A stretch of 63,735 bases of DNA from a virus. The stretch is from the IMG/VR virus record IMGVR_UViG_3300045110_000325, positions 1 through 63,735 of that record. One strand, written 5' to 3'. Every line of letters starts with the position of its first letter. Within the stretch, counting starts at the first letter, position 1. This document shows positions 30,879 to 38,193 of this stretch, piece after piece. The position numbers and the translations under genes are program-made. The notes beneath the pieces are model-generated. The model was not told where the DNA came from and did no database searches. It worked only from the letters and a program-made list of their open reading frames with translations.

Positions 30879-31283
30879 ATGCCTGACCTGACCACGGTGC
30901 TCATGCTCGCGGTGCTGCTGCACTTCGTGGGCGACTACCTGACCCAGTCGCACTGGATGGCCACCGAGAAGACCAAGCGGTGGCTGCCAGCCGCCATCCA
31001 CGCGGGCGTCTACGGCCTGCCGTTCCTGCTGGTGACCCGATCACCAGCCGCCTTGGCCGTCATCGTCGGCACGCACGCGGTGATCGACCGGTACCGGCTG
31101 GCCCGGCACGTCGTGTGGGTGAAGAACCTGATGGCCCCGGCCGGTCACCGCCATTCGTGGTCGGAGTGCTCGACGACGGGTTACCCGGCTGCCACCCCAG
31201 CGTGGCTGGCGGTGTGGCTCCTGATCATCGCGGACAACACGATTCATGTGGCGATCAACTCAGCGGCGGTGGTGCTGCTATGA
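30879..31283 (+). CDS. DUF3307-type membrane protein
   Basis: A protein of 134 residues with three or four spans. LLHFVGDYLTQSHWMATEKTKRW near the start and THAVIDRYRLARHV match DUF3307, small membrane proteins found in phages and bacteria. It is the last gene of the first plus-strand run and is followed by two hairpins. Confidence 0.6.
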   Translation: MPDLTTVLMLAVLLHFVGDYLTQSHWMATEKTKRWLPAAIHAGVYGLPFLLVTRSPAALAVIVGTHAVIDRYRLARHVVWVKNLMAPAGHRHSWSECSTTGYPAATPAWLAVWLLIIADNTIHVAINSAAVVLL

Positions 31284-31328
31284 CCCCGCGAAAATAACGC
31301 CCAAGCTTCCTTGAACGCGACCGGCCGA

Positions 31329-31358
31329 GGTTCAAGCAATCGCCGACTTGCTTGAACC
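31329..31358. terminator. 11-bp perfect hairpin after the DUF3307 gene
   Basis: GGTTCAAGCAA and TTGCTTGAACC around an 8-nt loop, 45 bp after the stop codon. First of two hairpins that close the plus-strand run. Confidence 0.55.
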
Positions 31359-31380
31359 ACCAGCGGGCGGAGACAGCGAA

Positions 31381-31408
31381 GAACGCCCCCGCCGAAGCGG
31401 GGGCGTTC
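31381..31408. terminator. Bidirectional 12-bp terminator hairpin
   Basis: GAACGCCCCCGC, loop CGAA, GCGGGGGCGTTC. It lies between convergent transcription units (DUF3307 end and holin end), so it serves both strands. The CGAA tetraloop makes it very stable. Confidence 0.75.
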
Positions 31409-31435
31409 CGGGGTGAGCAGCGAGCCCAATATATA

Positions 31436-31534
31436 TTACCGCGGCGCGAACACGATCACTGCGGCCGAGAGCAGCAGCGCCGCCAGCCACATCCACTCAG
31501 TCGCCGTCCACCGGTGGTGTGGGGGGCCGGGCAT
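31436..31534 (-). CDS. Single-span membrane peptide (holin-associated)
   Basis: A peptide of 32 residues: a polar start, then one span (WLAALLLSAAVIVFA). ATGA overlap with the holin gene and a terminator just downstream. Probably a second holin component. Confidence 0.45.
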   Translation of the reverse strand: MPGPPHHRWTATEWMWLAALLLSAAVIVFAPR

Positions 31535-31872
31535 CAGGTCACGGCTTCCCCCTCGGGTGTCGTGCCGTCCCGACGGCTGGGCTGCTCGGGGACACCGGGA
31601 TCAGGGTAGTCCGCGCGGACGGCGAGCCGTTCAAGCTGCGCCTCGGTCAGGCCGTTGGCGGGGGGCCGGCGTTCCCGTGTGATGTAGCCGGCGGCCCACA
31701 TCAGCGCCCCGGCGACGGCGAACGCGACCCCCTCCGGCACCGGCCAGCCCGCGAGATCGGCGACGGTGACGACGCCGAACGCGACCAGGCCGACGGTCCC
31801 GCTTGCTGCCATCTTGCGGGTTGGGAGCCGGGTGGGTTGTTCGACGGTGGTCGCCCGCTTGGTCGCGTTCAT
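31534..31872 (-). CDS. Holin
   Basis: A protein of 112 residues: basic N-terminus, two spans (about 24-43 and 47-65) separated by a short GWPVPEG turn, and a long charged hydrophilic tail. This is the typical actinophage holin layout. It is separated from the lysin genes by a 2.4-kb plus-strand cassette and therefore needs its own promoter in the 75-bp gap upstream. Confidence 0.65.
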   Translation of the reverse strand: MNATKRATTVEQPTRLPTRKMAASGTVGLVAFGVVTVADLAGWPVPEGVAFAVAGALMWAAGYITRERRPPANGLTEAQLERLAVRADYPDPGVPEQPSRRDGTTPEGEAVT

Positions 31873-31909
31873 GACGCCTCCAGGGTCTCCTGAACTTTAC
31901 CGCACGGTG

Positions 31910-31939
31910 TTGACAACTCACAGCGCCACGCTGTAAGGT
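31910..31939 (+). promoter_or_regulatory. Sigma-70-type promoter, leaderless
   Basis: TTGACA (31910-31915), 18-bp spacer, TAAGGT (31934-31939), a near-consensus actinobacterial housekeeping promoter. The ATG of the next gene begins eight bases after the -10 box, so transcription would start at or next to the A of ATG. It drives the second plus-strand accessory cassette. Confidence 0.75.
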
Positions 31940-31946
31940 AGTGCAC

Positions 31947-32279
31947 ATGACGACGACGCAAACAGCGCAGGCAGCCAGGGTCACCTACCGGAAGACCCGC
32001 GACGGCGAGTGGGTCGCCTTCGGCCCCATCTCGGCCATCAAGCCGATGACGGTCGTCACCGTGACCAAGCGGGACGGCTCCACCAAGACGGAGGAGATCG
32101 TCGAGGTCGGCAAGACCTTCGTCGTCGGCGGCGAGCGGATGCGCTACGGCTACCTGTACAAGCCAGCCACCTCGCGCAACGGATACAGCGCCTCGTACTC
32201 CTGTGCAGACTGCCAGGACATCGAGGACGCGGGCGACGGGCGGGGCTGCTCCCGCCACCGTGGCAACCCCCGCAACTGA
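31947..32279 (+). CDS. Hypothetical protein, first gene of second accessory cassette
   Basis: A protein of 110 residues with a beta-rich central part and a final CADC...C motif. Its end, HRGNPRN, recurs as HRGSPRN in the protein at 32,779-32,982. Expected to be well expressed in the lysogen because of the strong promoter. A GTG at 31941 is a less likely start. Confidence 0.5.
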   Translation: MTTTQTAQAARVTYRKTRDGEWVAFGPISAIKPMTVVTVTKRDGSTKTEEIVEVGKTFVVGGERMRYGYLYKPATSRNGYSASYSCADCQDIEDAGDGRGCSRHRGNPRN

Positions 32280-32298
32280 CCAGATCTAGGAGCCTGCA

Positions 32299-32721
32299 GT
32301 GATCATCAGGAATTGCACGAGTAAGACCGTCAAAATCCAGAACCCCGTATCCGGGAGGACTGTCACCTTTCCGCCGGGATGGGTTGTGGGGAAAGTCCAA
32401 ATGGGCGACGGACATGCCCTGCACACGGAGAACCAGGACGGTGTGCGATTTGACATCGTTCAGCTTGCGCCAGAGATCTATGTCGACCTGCCGTTCAAGA
32501 GCCCGGACACCCTCCTGATCGTCGACCGGGAGGTCGCTCGGGCGACCAATCGCGATGATTTGGTAACCCCGATCCGGCCGATAAGAGCGACCCCCGGATC
32601 GGATGAGGTCATCGCATACAGCGCCCTCGGGCGATTCTCGCCAGCGTGGCCGCCAGCGCCGCTGGTACCAACTCACGGGTACGACGTATCCGAGATCGGC
32701 CTGTGGGGAGACGAGGTGTGA
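32299..32721 (+). CDS. Hypothetical protein (paralogue of 33,013-33,519)
   Basis: A protein of 140 residues from GTG 32299. The layout, a short beta start (IIRNCTSKTVKIQNP) and a later LLIVDREVARA followed by DEVIAYSALGRF, parallels the 33,013 protein (VRNLTPHPVVLV, LLIVARAVAEE, VGCAAFG). Both appear to belong to one small actinophage family without known function. Codon use is less GC-biased than around it. Confidence 0.45.
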   Translation: MIIRNCTSKTVKIQNPVSGRTVTFPPGWVVGKVQMGDGHALHTENQDGVRFDIVQLAPEIYVDLPFKSPDTLLIVDREVARATNRDDLVTPIRPIRATPGSDEVIAYSALGRFSPAWPPAPLVPTHGYDVSEIGLWGDEV

Positions 32722-32778
32722 CCGTCCGAATGGATATCCCCGTACTCCCGCGATGCAACGACGGATGGAGGGTGACCA

Positions 32779-32982
32779 ATGAACCGGGACCACCTCAAGG
32801 CGGGTGACGAAGTCGTGATCAACGCCGAGTCATCGTCGTCAGGAGAGGAGCAGGCCGGCACGATCCGGGAGGTCGTCAGCCGAGACGCCATCAACGGGAC
32901 GGTCACCTACTTGGTCGCCGCGCCCGATGGTGACCATGAGTTCGCCGACTGGGAGATCCACCGCGGCAGTCCCCGCAACTGA
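32779..32982 (+). CDS. Small hypothetical protein
   Basis: A protein of 67 residues, probably a small beta barrel (HLKAGDEVVINAES, GTIREVVSRDAI, GTVTYLVAAPDG). It shares the C-terminal HRGSPRN with the 31,947 protein. A good Shine-Dalgarno (GGAGG) precedes it. Confidence 0.45.
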   Translation: MNRDHLKAGDEVVINAESSSSGEEQAGTIREVVSRDAINGTVTYLVAAPDGDHEFADWEIHRGSPRN

Positions 32983-33012
32983 CCGTCCCCCATCAACCGA
33001 GAAGAGACACTC

Positions 33013-33519
33013 ATGACCACGGTTCGCAATCTCACGCCTCACCCGGTCGTGCTCGTCGACGGCGAGGCCACTCACACCATTCCCGTTGACGGGCCGCCCG
33101 CCCGGCTCGTGCTTCACCCGGACGAGCCGATCGACCAGGTGACCGTCGGACCGCTGACGGTTCCTGTCGTCCGAACCGCGGCCAGTTCGGAGACGACGGG
33201 ACTGCCGCCGCAAGAGGGGGGCGTGCTTCTCATCGTCGCCCGCGCGGTGGCTGAGGAGTTCCCGGAGCGCACCGATCTGCTGTTCCCCCACCGAACTGTC
33301 CGCGGAGAAGGCGGTCGGGTGGTCGGGTGCGCCGCGTTCGGGATCGCTTCCCCGCTGGTGTCGCCTGCGGAGTCAGGCGATTACACCAGCGAAGACGACA
33401 CGGCTGCGGCAGCCCGTCTCCGAACAGCGGAAGCCAACCTTGAGCGCGCCAAGTTCGCGGCCGAGATGGCCGCGCAGAATCACCTGGCCATCCGGCTGGC
33501 GCGACTGGGGAACCTTTGA
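33013..33519 (+). CDS. Hypothetical protein of the NLTPHPV family
   Basis: A protein of 168 residues. NLTPHPVVLV at the start and EGGVLLIVARAVAEEFPERTD in the middle are conserved in many actinophages. The last 45 residues form a helix (AARLRTAEANLERAKFAAEMAA). No biochemical function known. Confidence 0.5.
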   Translation: MTTVRNLTPHPVVLVDGEATHTIPVDGPPARLVLHPDEPIDQVTVGPLTVPVVRTAASSETTGLPPQEGGVLLIVARAVAEEFPERTDLLFPHRTVRGEGGRVVGCAAFGIASPLVSPAESGDYTSEDDTAAAARLRTAEANLERAKFAAEMAAQNHLAIRLARLGNL

Positions 33520-33884
33520 TGCCTGAGACCGGGAGCGACCTGCCCCTGGTCGAGCGCTGGCCCGAGGACACCACGTGCGCGTTCGGCGACGAGCCCGCCG
33601 TCGCCGAGGTGTCGTTCTGCTTCGCCAACGCCGACCCGCCGGACCGGCTCGTGCCGCTGTGCGCCGAGCATCTTGACTGCGACCAACTGGTGTTCACGCC
33701 GTCCGCTGTGGCGGCGCTGCGGCCGGACCTGGGCATGCGCGTCTCCCGCGACTCCTGGGACCGCATCCGCGCGCTCGCCGCCTCCTGGGACGCCATCGAC
33801 CGGACCGTCTTCGTCGAAGCCTGGGGGATGTGCAGCCGGGACCTGACGCGCCTGCTGGGCGAACTGGAGGACCACGATGCCTGA
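33519..33884 (+). CDS. Hypothetical protein
   Basis: A protein of 121 residues with CAFGD and LCAEHLDC in the first half and a helical second half. Overlaps the next gene by 8 bp. Not recognised. Confidence 0.45.
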   Translation: MPETGSDLPLVERWPEDTTCAFGDEPAVAEVSFCFANADPPDRLVPLCAEHLDCDQLVFTPSAVAALRPDLGMRVSRDSWDRIRALAASWDAIDRTVFVEAWGMCSRDLTRLLGELEDHDA

Positions 33885-34341
33885 GACGCCTCTCACCGTG
33901 CGGGACGCCGCAGCGTGGGCTGGCGTCACCCCATCCACCTGGCGCTCCTACGTCGCACGCGGGCAAGCCCCCGCCGCGGACGGACACCTAGGCGCGACTC
34001 CCTACTGGCACGAGTCGACCGTCCGGGCATGGCTGGACAACCGCCCAGGCCAAGGCCGCCGCACCTGGGGGCTTTGGACCGTCGAGACCGACGCCACCTA
34101 CGACCAGGCGCAATCAGCCACGGGCATCCCGGCCAACCGGTGGTCAACGGCGGGCCGGCGCGGACTGGAGCTGACCACCGGCGTGTCCGAGGCGGTCGAG
34201 GCGGCGCTCGCTCTCCGGTCCGCAGGCCGGGTCGCGTGGCTCACCCCCGGTCCCGGCAAGGTGCCGCCCGCAGACTTCGCGCTCGTGGCCGGCTACGACC
34301 GGCTGACTTGGGACGCCCGCCTCAAGGCCAGCTACACCTGA
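33877..34341 (+). CDS. HTH protein of excisionase/MerR type
   Basis: A protein of 154 residues. TVRDAAAWAGVTPSTWRSYVARGQAP followed by YWHESTVRAWL is an excisionase-type winged HTH at the N-terminus; the remaining 90 residues have no recognised domain. It ends 4 bp from the convergent lysin gene. Confidence 0.5.
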   Translation: MPETPLTVRDAAAWAGVTPSTWRSYVARGQAPAADGHLGATPYWHESTVRAWLDNRPGQGRRTWGLWTVETDATYDQAQSATGIPANRWSTAGRRGLELTTGVSEAVEAALALRSAGRVAWLTPGPGKVPPADFALVAGYDRLTWDARLKASYT

Positions 34342-34345
34342 GCGC

Positions 34346-34864
34346 TCAGCTTCCCAACAGCCGGGTCATGATCCCGACGATCTCCTCGCCGTAAGTCGGC
34401 GACGGCGCCCACAACCCACCCAACTGCTCAACGGTCGGCGCGGAGCCGAACCGCGGCCCGCCCGGCCAGACGTAGACCGCGCGGGGGTCGGGGGAGTCGT
34501 CCGGCGAGTCGTAGCCGGCGGGGACGCGGCCGGCGTAGAGGGACAGGTGGTCGGCGTGGGCGCGCGCGCCGGTCGCCATGTCGGGGAACAACGCGTGGTC
34601 GGCTGTCGTGTCGCCGGTCGGGTTGCGCACCTTGAGGCCGCACGGGTTGTTCATCGACGGGGTGACCGCGCCGCCGAAGCGCCCCCAGCCGGTTTCCTTC
34701 GCGCATTGCGCGACCAGGACCACCGGGTCGACGCCGACGGCCAGGCCGGCAGCGGCGAGGTGCGGCAGCGCGCTGAAGAACCACGGCGAGGCGGTCGCTG
34801 GTATGTCCTCGTAGTGGATGACGTGGGCCGGCCCCGCAAGGAGGATCGAAACCGGCCGAGTCAG
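34346..34864 (-). CDS. Glucosaminidase-type lysin (GH73-like)
   Basis: A protein of 172 residues. LVAQCAKETGWGRFGG (with the catalytic Glu), MNNPCGLKV, FPDMATGARAHADHLSLYAG and WAPSPTYG match endo-beta-N-acetylglucosaminidase-like lysins. The frame is continuous up to the amidase stop, and HVIHYEDIPATASPWFFSAL belongs to the domain, so the gene must start upstream of the first internal ATG. The only overlap of the kind used in this genome is CTGA at 34,864, implying a rare CTG start. It cuts the glycan strand during lysis. Confidence 0.65.
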   Translation of the reverse strand: MTRPVSILLAGPAHVIHYEDIPATASPWFFSALPHLAAAGLAVGVDPVVLVAQCAKETGWGRFGGAVTPSMNNPCGLKVRNPTGDTTADHALFPDMATGARAHADHLSLYAGRVPAGYDSPDDSPDPRAVYVWPGGPRFGSAPTVEQLGGLWAPSPTYGEEIVGIMTRLLGS

Positions 34865-35721
34865 TTTCCCGGGCTCGCCGGAAGCGCGGCCTTGATCTCA
34901 GTGACGGTGGCAAGGATCAGCGTGAGCGCGTCTTCCATCGCGGCGACGCGCTCGGCCAACACGGCCTGCGACTCGCCGAACTTGACGACCATGCCGCTCA
35001 ACGCGTCGGCCTTCCGGGACGCGGCGTGGGAGTTGCTCGCGGCCCACTCGGCGAGGTCGCCCATTCGGACCGCAGTGTGCCCCAACTCGGTCCTGGCCCC
35101 GGTGCCCAGCTCCTCCTCGCGGTTCCACACGTCGTTCGCGTCAGGCATGTCGGCGACCTCCAGGATCACGATCGGGGGGGCTTCGGCGGCGACCAGCGGC
35201 AGCGCCGCGCGGAGCACGGGGCCGGGGCATTCGGTGTCGCCGAAGATGGAGTGGGGGACCACGCGGGTCGCGCCCGGCGTCCGGCTGAGCGCCTTGGCCC
35301 GACACCAGCGCATCCCCTCCACCAGCGCCGGCGTGACCTGGCCGTCGTCGTTGCCGAAGACGACGAGGACGGCGTACCACTCGTCGTTCTCGCTGCCGGC
35401 GAGGTTCGGGTTGTCCTGCCCGGCGGAGCGCCGGTCGAAGGTGCGGCAGGGGTAGACGTGCGCCTGGCCGGCCACGTCGGCGACGGCCCACTGGTAGGCG
35501 ATGTCGCAGTACCCGCGGCCGCCTTCGGACCGGGGGTTCATGTGGTCGTCCTGCCAGCCCCGCAGCCTCGAGCAGACCTGCGCCTCGGTGAGGCCGAGGA
35601 GCGTCCCGGCGCTGCCGGGGTGGTGGTAGACGACGCCCCTGATCCCGGACGTGGCCATGGCGGCGCATCCCGTGCCGGCGCGGCTGGTCCAGTCGGAGCG
35701 GGTGTGAACGACGACGGTCAT
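34861..35721 (-). CDS. N-acetylmuramoyl-L-alanine amidase endolysin
   Basis: A protein of 286 residues. Residues 1-185 are an amidase_2/PGRP domain: VVYHHPGS gives the first zinc His, CDIAYQWAV and YPCRTFDRR follow, and VVPHSIFGDTECPGP supplies the last ligands. Residues 200-286 form an alpha-helical C-terminal segment with coiled-coil character, probably for binding or multimerising. It cleaves the amide bond between peptide and sugar in the host wall. Overlaps the glucosaminidase gene. Confidence 0.85.
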   Translation of the reverse strand: MTVVVHTRSDWTSRAGTGCAAMATSGIRGVVYHHPGSAGTLLGLTEAQVCSRLRGWQDDHMNPRSEGGRGYCDIAYQWAVADVAGQAHVYPCRTFDRRSAGQDNPNLAGSENDEWYAVLVVFGNDDGQVTPALVEGMRWCRAKALSRTPGATRVVPHSIFGDTECPGPVLRAALPLVAAEAPPIVILEVADMPDANDVWNREEELGTGARTELGHTAVRMGDLAEWAASNSHAASRKADALSGMVVKFGESQAVLAERVAAMEDALTLILATVTEIKAALPASPGN

Positions 35722-35745
35722 CGATGCCTCAACTCCTCTCGGCGG

Positions 35746-36033
35746 TCACATCGCCTGCCGTTGGATGCGGTCGAGTCCGAGCTCGGCCAGGGCGCGGACC
35801 TTCCGGCCGAACGTCCGCCGGAACGCCCACGGCGGCTTTGGGTCGGCCTTGAGGAGCCGGTCGAGGTAGGAGTGGACCGCGCCGTGGGCGTTGGAGCACA
35901 ACGGCACCCGGTTCGCCGGGATGTCAGGCTCGCCATGCCCCAAAGGCCAACAATGATGGACCTCGATCGGCACCCACTCGCGGTGCCGGTGGACGGCGCA
36001 CGCCTTCGGGGCTTTCGGGACGGTCACAGCCAC
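35746..36033 (-). CDS. HNH endonuclease (second)
   Basis: A protein of 95 residues. VHHCWPLGHGEPDIPANRVPLCSNAHGAVH has the paired His and Asn-His pattern of the HNH superfamily, as do many short proteins in actinophage lysis regions. GTG 36033 or 36027 can start it. It is away from the terminase genes and may be a free-standing homing-type nuclease. Confidence 0.55.
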   Translation of the reverse strand: MAVTVPKAPKACAVHRHREWVPIEVHHCWPLGHGEPDIPANRVPLCSNAHGAVHSYLDRLLKADPKPPWAFRRTFGRKVRALAELGLDRIQRQAM

Positions 36034-36047
36034 AGGACCGCCGCCGC

Positions 36048-36386
36048 TCACTTCGGCCGAAGCGCGAAGTACAGGCCGACGAGCACGCCGATCGCGCCGA
36101 TGACAGCGATGACCCGCGACATCGGCGACCACGACTGCTCCACCTTGTCCCGCCGCGCCTCCTCCGCGTCCTTCAACGCGGCGGCGGTGGTCACAACGGT
36201 CGCGTCCCGGGCGACAGCCTGATCGCCGAGACGCTGCACGGCCAACTTCAACCCGTGCAGCTCCTCCGCGATCTTCTCCAGGCTGCCATTGATGGCCTCA
36301 AAATGCTTGTCATGGCCTGCGAGCCGGGCTCCGATCTCCCCGGCCACAGCGCCCCGGTCATAGGCCTCCTGCGGCGTCTCGCTCAC
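36048..36386 (-). CDS. Tail-anchored coiled-coil membrane protein
   Basis: A protein of 112 residues from GTG 36386: a long helix (30-70) followed by one C-terminal membrane span (VIAVIGAIGVLVGLYFAL). Such proteins in lysis regions are often holin or spanin-like accessories. Confidence 0.5.
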   Translation of the reverse strand: MSETPQEAYDRGAVAGEIGARLAGHDKHFEAINGSLEKIAEELHGLKLAVQRLGDQAVARDATVVTTAAALKDAEEARRDKVEQSWSPMSRVIAVIGAIGVLVGLYFALRPK

Positions 36387-36387
36387 G

Positions 36388-36717
36388 TCAGCCGCCTCCG
36401 CAGGTGTCGCGGATCTCCGCGACGACCCGGTCGTTGTCACCGGTGAGCGAGCGGACCGCGTCGGCCATGCGACGCTGCCCGTCCCGGTAGCAGCCGCCGG
36501 CGACATGCCACCCCGTCGCCACGACCCTGACACCGGGGGTGGTGCAGTCGTACAGGCGGAACGCGACCGCGCCGCCGACGACCGTGCCGCAGAGAGTCAG
36601 GACCACCAGGCCGATGACCCACGCCTGCCGGCGTCTCAACCCTTGGACCGCTCCGGCGAACTCCCGTGTCGCGGCGCCGAGGCCGCTGACGGCTGTAGCC
36701 AGGTCGCGCTCAGGCAT
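36388..36717 (-). CDS. Single-span membrane protein
   Basis: A protein of 109 residues with one span (AWVIGLVVLTLCGTVVGGAVAF) and an outside part with three cysteines (DCTTPG, GGCYRD, DTCGGG). Role unknown; lies in the lysis neighbourhood. Confidence 0.5.
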   Translation of the reverse strand: MPERDLATAVSGLGAATREFAGAVQGLRRRQAWVIGLVVLTLCGTVVGGAVAFRLYDCTTPGVRVVATGWHVAGGCYRDGQRRMADAVRSLTGDNDRVVAEIRDTCGGG

Positions 36718-36859
36718 CGGACCGCCTTTCCCGCTCGCTTTCGACTTCCGCCAGCAACGCGTCGGCCTGCTCCTTGAGTTGCTCGGCCAGCAGTTGCAGG
36801 CGGCTCAGCCACGCCTCGCCGCTTTGGCGGCGCGGCGGCTCATCACGCTCACGTGTCAC
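36710..36859 (-). CDS. Small helical protein
   Basis: A protein of 49 residues from GTG 36859, largely one charged helix (LSRLQLLAEQLKEQADALLAEVE). Overlaps both neighbours. Confidence 0.4.
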   Translation of the reverse strand: MTRERDEPPRRQSGEAWLSRLQLLAEQLKEQADALLAEVESERERRSDA

Positions 36860-37217
36860 GCCGGCTGTCTGCTCCCTCCGCCCTGGCGGCAGCGATCTCG
36901 TCGTCGTGTCGCTGACGGGCCAGGAACTCGCGGTACGAGGCAAGGGTCTCGGCGGTGGAGGCCAGCGCCGGCCCCACCGCCTGGTACACGGCCAGCAACT
37001 CCGCCTTGTGCTTCTCGGCCTGCGTCAGGAGCCGGTCAGACAGCTCCTCGACACGTTTCTGCAGCGCCGCCCGCTCGGCCTCGGTGCGGGTCCACTGCCG
37101 GCCGGCGAACACCAGGCCGAGAGTCGCAATGAAACCGACGACGCCGTAGCCCAAGAAGGGGGACAGATCCCCTGGGGGAGTCTCGGTTTGCAGCCACCAC
37201 AACGCGAGCGCAGGCAC
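36849..37217 (-). CDS. Membrane-anchored coiled-coil protein
   Basis: A protein of 122 residues: one span near the N-terminus (YGVVGFIATLGLVFAG), then about 80 residues of coiled coil. Third one-span protein in this cluster; holin or spanin-like functions are possible but unproven. Confidence 0.5.
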   Translation of the reverse strand: MPALALWWLQTETPPGDLSPFLGYGVVGFIATLGLVFAGRQWTRTEAERAALQKRVEELSDRLLTQAEKHKAELLAVYQAVGPALASTAETLASYREFLARQRHDDEIAAARAEGADSRRDT

Positions 37218-37223
37218 TCCGGC

Positions 37224-37562
37224 CTAGCGCCCGGTCCGGTCCTCGTACGACACGCCGGCCATCGCGTCCCACACGTTGCGGGCCACGGCCTGCAGGTCCG
37301 CGTCGCTGATCGAGCCGGCGCCGCCGAACGCGTACGTGGCGACCGCCAGGTCCCAGGCCAGCCGGGAGGTCATCCCCACGGGGTTGGTGAGGATCGACTC
37401 GGCGAGCGCGGCCCTCTTGCGGCGGTGCGGGATCTTGTCCCCGGCCCCCGGGTCGCCAGGAGCCTCGCCGATGACCGAGTTCGCGACGAGTATCCCGCAG
37501 GCCGTGACACGGCCCTGCCACGCCGTGTCGGCCGCGAGCGTCGCCGCGTCGGAGAAAGCCAC
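37224..37562 (-). CDS. Hypothetical late protein
   Basis: A protein of 112 residues without membrane spans. The pattern (TAWQGRVTACGILVANSV, LAWDLAVATYAFGG, VWDAMAGV) occurs in actinophage tail regions. Probably a minor virion or assembly component. Confidence 0.5.
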   Translation of the reverse strand: MAFSDAATLAADTAWQGRVTACGILVANSVIGEAPGDPGAGDKIPHRRKRAALAESILTNPVGMTSRLAWDLAVATYAFGGAGSISDADLQAVARNVWDAMAGVSYEDRTGR

Positions 37563-37567
37563 TTAGC

Positions 37568-37720
37568 TCACGGCCCCCACCGCTGCGCGTCAGAGTCGCA
37601 CTGGTGCTGCTGCCAGTACGGGTCCGGGTCGGTCTCGTGGCCGGCGTCCCGGCCACAGGTGCAGGTGTGGAAATCGATGTCCGGAGTCCCCTGGGTCTTC
37701 TGCGCCATGCACGCGGCCAT
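37568..37720 (-). CDS. Small cysteine-rich protein
   Basis: A protein of 50 residues with DFHTCTCGRDAGHE and a further Cys/His, a plausible zinc site. ATG 37720; fits the gap between two late genes. Confidence 0.4.
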   Translation of the reverse strand: MAACMAQKTQGTPDIDFHTCTCGRDAGHETDPDPYWQQHQCDSDAQRWGP

Positions 37721-37737
37721 TGGGTTGCTCTGCTCCT

Positions 37738-38184
37738 TTAGCCGATGTAGGTGACGATGAGGTACGCCGGCAACGTGGCCGACGCCGAGCGGTTGATGAG
37801 CCCGGTGCCGGCCACCTTCTGGCCGGTCATCGAGAAAGTCTTCGAACCCGAGGACACGGCGATGTACTCGGCGAAGGCGTGGAACCTGGGACTCACGCTG
37901 GTGGCGCGGACCATGTTCTCCGCGACCATCACCGTGCCGGACGCGCTGTCCTCGCGGAGCGTCATGCCGATGACATCCCCGGCGACACTGCTGGTCATGC
38001 TGACCTCGCCCTGCACCCGGTACTTCCGCCCGGACACCAGGGTCACCGTCACCGTCATGATCTGCGTCTCAGCGGTGAACGTCGACGAGTCCGATGTGAA
38101 GACCTGTTGGCCGACGCGTTGCATCATGTTGTCGTTCAGGTCGGCGGCGTCGAGGATCTGCCCGTCGACAAAGGTCTGAGCCAA
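37738..38184 (-). CDS. Minor tail protein
   Basis: A protein of 148 residues opening with TFVDGQILDAADLNDNM, a motif shared by many phage tail or baseplate proteins, followed by a beta-sandwich-like sequence. Placed right after the large minor tail gene. Confidence 0.6.
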   Translation of the reverse strand: MAQTFVDGQILDAADLNDNMMQRVGQQVFTSDSSTFTAETQIMTVTVTLVSGRKYRVQGEVSMTSSVAGDVIGMTLREDSASGTVMVAENMVRATSVSPRFHAFAEYIAVSSGSKTFSMTGQKVAGTGLINRSASATLPAYLIVTYIG

Positions 38185-38193
38185 GGCGTCTCC

